Positions 28,901-64,000 of a DNA stretch of 64,000 bases are shown here, piece by piece; position 1 is the first letter of the stretch; each line of letters starts with the position of its first letter. A program made the position numbers and the translations under genes. Under the pieces are notes generated by a model, which did not search any database, was not told the DNA's origin, and saw only the letters and a list, made by a program, of their open reading frames with translations. Source of the DNA: Stercorarius parasiticus (lineage: Eukaryota > Chordata > Aves > Charadriiformes > Stercorariidae); the NCBI GenBank assembly GCA_013396915.1, contig VWZL01000360.1, forward strand, positions 636,805 through 700,804. The letters are read 5' to 3'.

Positions 28901-29584
28901 ATGATGCCCTGTGTGAAGGGATAAAGTAACTGCACACCATCTGAAACCCTACTGCTCCGTCAGTCTGATTCTGCTGAAGCTGTACTCACAGAACTGCATG
29001 CTACTGACTTCAGGACAATAAACAAATAAACCAAGCTATAAAAGTCAAATTTTGACCTCATTCAGGTGATCAAAATTCCAGACTAATAAGGCACTCTGCT
29101 TCCAAATGTAAGAGCACAGAAGAGTGGTGGAGAGGAGATACTCCAAGCATTAAATGGATTTGCAAAAGTGTAAGTATCAAAAAGAAAATAAAGAAGATTT
29201 CAATTTTTACAGGCTTCATACCTCAGGAGCAAATTTTCCTTTATATTAAGAATTTTTTACTGGTTTTTTGGCAATCTAAAAGCATGTTCCACTGAGGAAC
29301 CATTCCAGCAACAAGCATCAGCTGATCAACAAGGACACATATCAAGTCCCTTCGTATCAGAGGAGCGGGGGGAGAGAGGTCCATTTAGAAATTATTGTAA
29401 GGCATTAAAGGATGAGACATGCTAAAACATTCAGTTAAGCACACGCTTACTCGACTGCTTTCAAAACCCCATAGCAGCCTTTATACTTTCAGATTCATGG
29501 TACAATGCGCATATTAATTTTGACATTATCTGTTGAGACTATTGCACACACATTATTGTTGCCATTTAAGGATTCTAATAGGAT
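16921..29584. other. Intergenic DNA downstream of MTR, no gene recognised
   Basis: No convincing exon found. The longest open frame (20952-21587, plus, 211 codons) has no recognisable domain and is overlapped by open frames in other phases. A T-run at 21780-21796, an AT-rich segment around 26690-26760 and the A-rich tract at 28396 are the only notable sequences. No sign of a RYR2 first exon. Confidence 0.65.
28396..28425 (+). repeat. A-rich simple repeat
   Basis: Two A12 tracts separated by TT. No SINE or processed pseudogene body was recognised upstream of it. Confidence 0.85.
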
Positions 29585-29605
29585 AACACCATTGACAGCT
29601 TAACC

Positions 29606-29611
29606 TTTATT
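29606..29611 (-). promoter_or_regulatory. Candidate MTR polyadenylation signal
   Basis: AATAAA on the minus strand, about 1.27 kb after the stop, followed some 25-30 nt later by a GU-rich stretch (TGGTGTTATC). It is the only AATAAA I found between the stop and this point. No transcript evidence is available. Confidence 0.45.
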
Positions 29612-30089
29612 AAACTGTTGATACAAGATGATTCTTTTAGCATAAAGGCAGATGAAGACATTACAAAAATTATATAGTTATTAATAGATTACAGATAAAC
29701 TATTTAAAAGAACATTCTCTTTATAATACTGGTCTTTTCTTTACAATTAGAGACCAGAAAAATGAGGGGTTTCTGTCATAATATTTTACTAAATTAGCAT
29801 TTAAATAATACCTGAGGCACTTTTCAGAGATTATTAAAAGCTATGAACAATTAGCTCGCTCAGAGTTAAATCTGAAGAACATGCCTACAGTATTAACTGT
29901 TACTTATGACAGCATTGCTACTATGTGCTTCTAAAATCCGGGTACCTGGAAGCTTAAAGAGTTTGTAAAACACTGAAGTCAGCTCCAAGCTTTCTGTCCG
30001 TCTATAGTAACAATTATGCGTGTCTCATACTTTTCACATACAAAAGATTGTTTAAATATGAATTAAGCCTCACGAAGTAACTGTAAGGT

Positions 30090-30160
30090 AGGAAGTGCCA
30101 TTACCCTTTATACAGAGTAGAAAGAGACTGTGGCTTGCTGAAAAGAGTAGGAAGCATGAG
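30090..30160 (-). mobile_element. Possible MIR-like SINE remnant in MTR 3' UTR
   Basis: The plus strand reads GTGCCATTACCCTTTATACA, then GAGACTGTGGCTTGCT. This resembles the reverse complement of a MIR core (CCATTTTACAGATG...GAGG...GACTTGCCCA). The match is weak and short. Confidence 0.25.
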
Positions 30161-30623
30161 ACGGACAACCGCATGGGTTCAGTCATCCCATGTCATGTTC
30201 TGTCATAATACAGCGTTTCTAATATTGCTCCAGCACATTGTATTATCTTGATAGTTCTGATTACAATCACAAAGTAATTTAAAAAAATGATAGTATTCAG
30301 AGAGAACAACACATGTTCCCAATCACAAGACCTAAATACAGAGCAGACAGATTTTAGAAAAGGAGATCTGTTGTACTTCAGTTGTTCTTGATCACTCAGT
30401 GTAAAACCTTTGCTGACTTTACACAAAAATCACATTGTATTTCTGTACCTGGACTTGCCAAAACACATTTAAAACAACAGAAGTCAAATTCTGTTCTACA
30501 TATATCCACAGCCAATGGGATACAAATTCTTGCCCCTGATTTCAAAGCCTTCCTGAGGGCAGGAGGGCTTTGCAGCTTCCACATCAGCCTGCATCTAGCT
30601 GCTCAGCTGGAGTATTTGTGCAA

Positions 30624-30641
30624 GAAATAAAAATAAATAAT
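30624..30641 (-). promoter_or_regulatory. AU-rich element in MTR 3' UTR
   Basis: On the mRNA strand this reads ATTATTTATTTTTATTTC, which contains ATTTA pentamers about 240 nt after the stop. It could bind ARE-binding proteins. AT-rich background makes chance occurrence plausible. Confidence 0.3.
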
Positions 30642-30881
30642 AGCATATTGCTATGACTAAGAGATCTACGAGATCTGCAATGCATTCATGGTACCAAGCG
30701 AAGAGCACAGGGCAGATCTGAAATAAGAGTTCTTTGATCAAAAATTAAAAACAATCAGACAAGCTATTGGGATGGATGGAAGAAAGCCGTTTTCAGTGGG
30801 AAGGATTTTCATGTTCGATTTTCTTGTTCTTTCTGGTGAACGGACCATCAAAAGATGTCTGTTTGCCCACAGGCCACACAG

Positions 30882-62834
<31,953 letters not shown>

Positions 62835-64000
62835 CTGGAAAATAAGTTTTCAAAAATTATTTTGAGGTAAAAACACCTTTTACACACAAAACAGACAAAT
62901 GTTAGTGCCGGCAACTGCTAACTCCCACCATCATCTACAACAAAACCAACCTGATTTGCAATTCCTTTAATCATCATCAATACAGCAAGACTCTGCAAAA
63001 GGAGAACCCTCGGGTGGAAGAAAAGTGCAAAGGGGAAGGGGGCTGGACTGAATTGAACTGGGAACAGTAAATCAAGATTTAATTTCAAAATCCAGGAGTA
63101 AAGTGGCAGCATCTTGACAGCAACTGCAGCAACACGACAGCCCTGTATTTTCTAGGTGAAAGAGGGAACAAATGGAATGAGAATGACAGACTGGAAAGGA
63201 GCCTTGTGCTATAGGAAGAAGAATGAAAAAGGTTGAAAAAGCAAGACCTGCTTCAAGCTGCTAACTCATCATTTTCTTTTAAAATTATATATAAATTATG
63301 TCAGCCTTGGAAGAAACCAAGTGCCTCCTCCAAGACGCCTCATGGCAGCACTAAGCTTGGGCAACTGAATCTACTACATCTTACTAACCAGGATAGCACT
63401 ATAGCAGAAGTATTTGTGCATGAATAAGTTTCTCAAACAATTTTACCAGTATATGAGGTACAATCATCTTTTCTTTTATTCAATGACAGACACAGAAATG
63501 TGACTTGCACTCCAAATGCCTATATTGATATTAAAAAGGGAAATTTCTCTTTCAGAAAGTATGCAAGAGACCTTTTACGAATGTTTCCTGATCTCTCTGC
63601 ACCACTCTAGGAACCATCTTATGAGCACTGCAAAACTCGAAAGGTTCTCACAGTGCTGCTGGAAGAGGAACATGTAAAAAAGCTTCCTCCTTTCCTGGAA
63701 TAATGGTTTTAGAGAGGATGCAAACTAACCCCCTGAAACAGGAACGGATAACAGCCACACCTCCCAACTAACTGAGCCACAGAGGCTGCCTCCGAGGTAG
63801 CTAAGTTAATAAAGTGCATGCATGCCTGCTTAGTTTCCCAGAGGTCAAAAGCAATAAAGCCCTGCACAGGACTAGGAGCACAAAATGGTTTTCGACTTTC
63901 CTCCTGTTTCCAAGGAGCAGGCAGGGGCTTGGTAACTGCACAAATAGTAGCAGTAAATGCTTGCAGCCAGATTCACTTGTTGGACAGAATGACATATCCT
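62835..64000 (-). other. MTR intron 8 (partial)
   Basis: Sequence upstream of exon 9 to the window edge. The expected preceding exon, with the GRTLSGQTGEGF-type block of the homocysteine barrel, is not present, so intron 8 is longer than 1.16 kb. No repeat was recognised. Confidence 0.8.

Larger units (their letters stand above)
29585..30881 (-). other. MTR: Predicted MTR 3' UTR
   Basis: Non-coding sequence from the MTR stop codon to just past the first AATAAA I found on the minus strand. It contains an AU-rich stretch about 240 nt after the stop. The end is inferred, and longer isoforms using sites further downstream are possible. Confidence 0.45.

Overview
This is vertebrate, almost certainly bird, nuclear DNA. 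It is AT-rich and CpG-poor. Coding sequence is split into short exons with canonical splice sites, and the recognisable interspersed repeats are CR1 LINE 3' ends and an ERVL-type solo LTR of the kind found in avian genomes. I see no bacterial, plasmid or phage features. The species cannot be told from the sequence.

The one gene I can support is MTR (5-methyltetrahydrofolate-homocysteine methyltransferase, cobalamin-dependent methionine synthase) on the minus strand. Its 5' part lies beyond the right edge. I traced 25 consecutive coding exons from 62834 down to a TAA stop at 30882. They total 3,031 coding bases, read as 1,009 residues in one uninterrupted frame, with every exon phase matching its neighbour. 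If the avian gene keeps the 33-exon layout of human MTR, these are exons 9 to 33. They cover the end of the homocysteine-binding barrel (zinc cysteines in exons 9 and 11), the pterin-binding barrel (exons 12 to about 18), the cap and cobalamin-binding domains (exons 19 to 25) and the AdoMet-binding reactivation domain (exons 26 to 33). A 3' UTR of about 1.3 kb probably ends at an AATAAA at 29606-29611. Exons 1 to 8, the promoter and the N-terminal ~255 residues are outside the window.

Positions 1 to about 29,580 lie downstream of MTR and look intergenic. I found no convincing exon there, only one CR1 copy (16482-16920), a probable ancient CR1 tail and low-complexity tracts. In human the next gene in this direction is RYR2. 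Its first exon is not recognisable here.

The MTR introns hold three minus-strand CR1 tails, one plus-strand CR1 tail, one old plus-strand CR1 fragment, one plus-strand solo LTR and a possible MIR-like SINE. Two points deserve attention. First, a 154-bp perfect direct duplication (50077-50230 and 47502-47655) copies the 5' half of exon 20, with its splice acceptor, into intron 21. Second, intron 21 appears to use a non-canonical GC donor. I found no novel multi-gene system.
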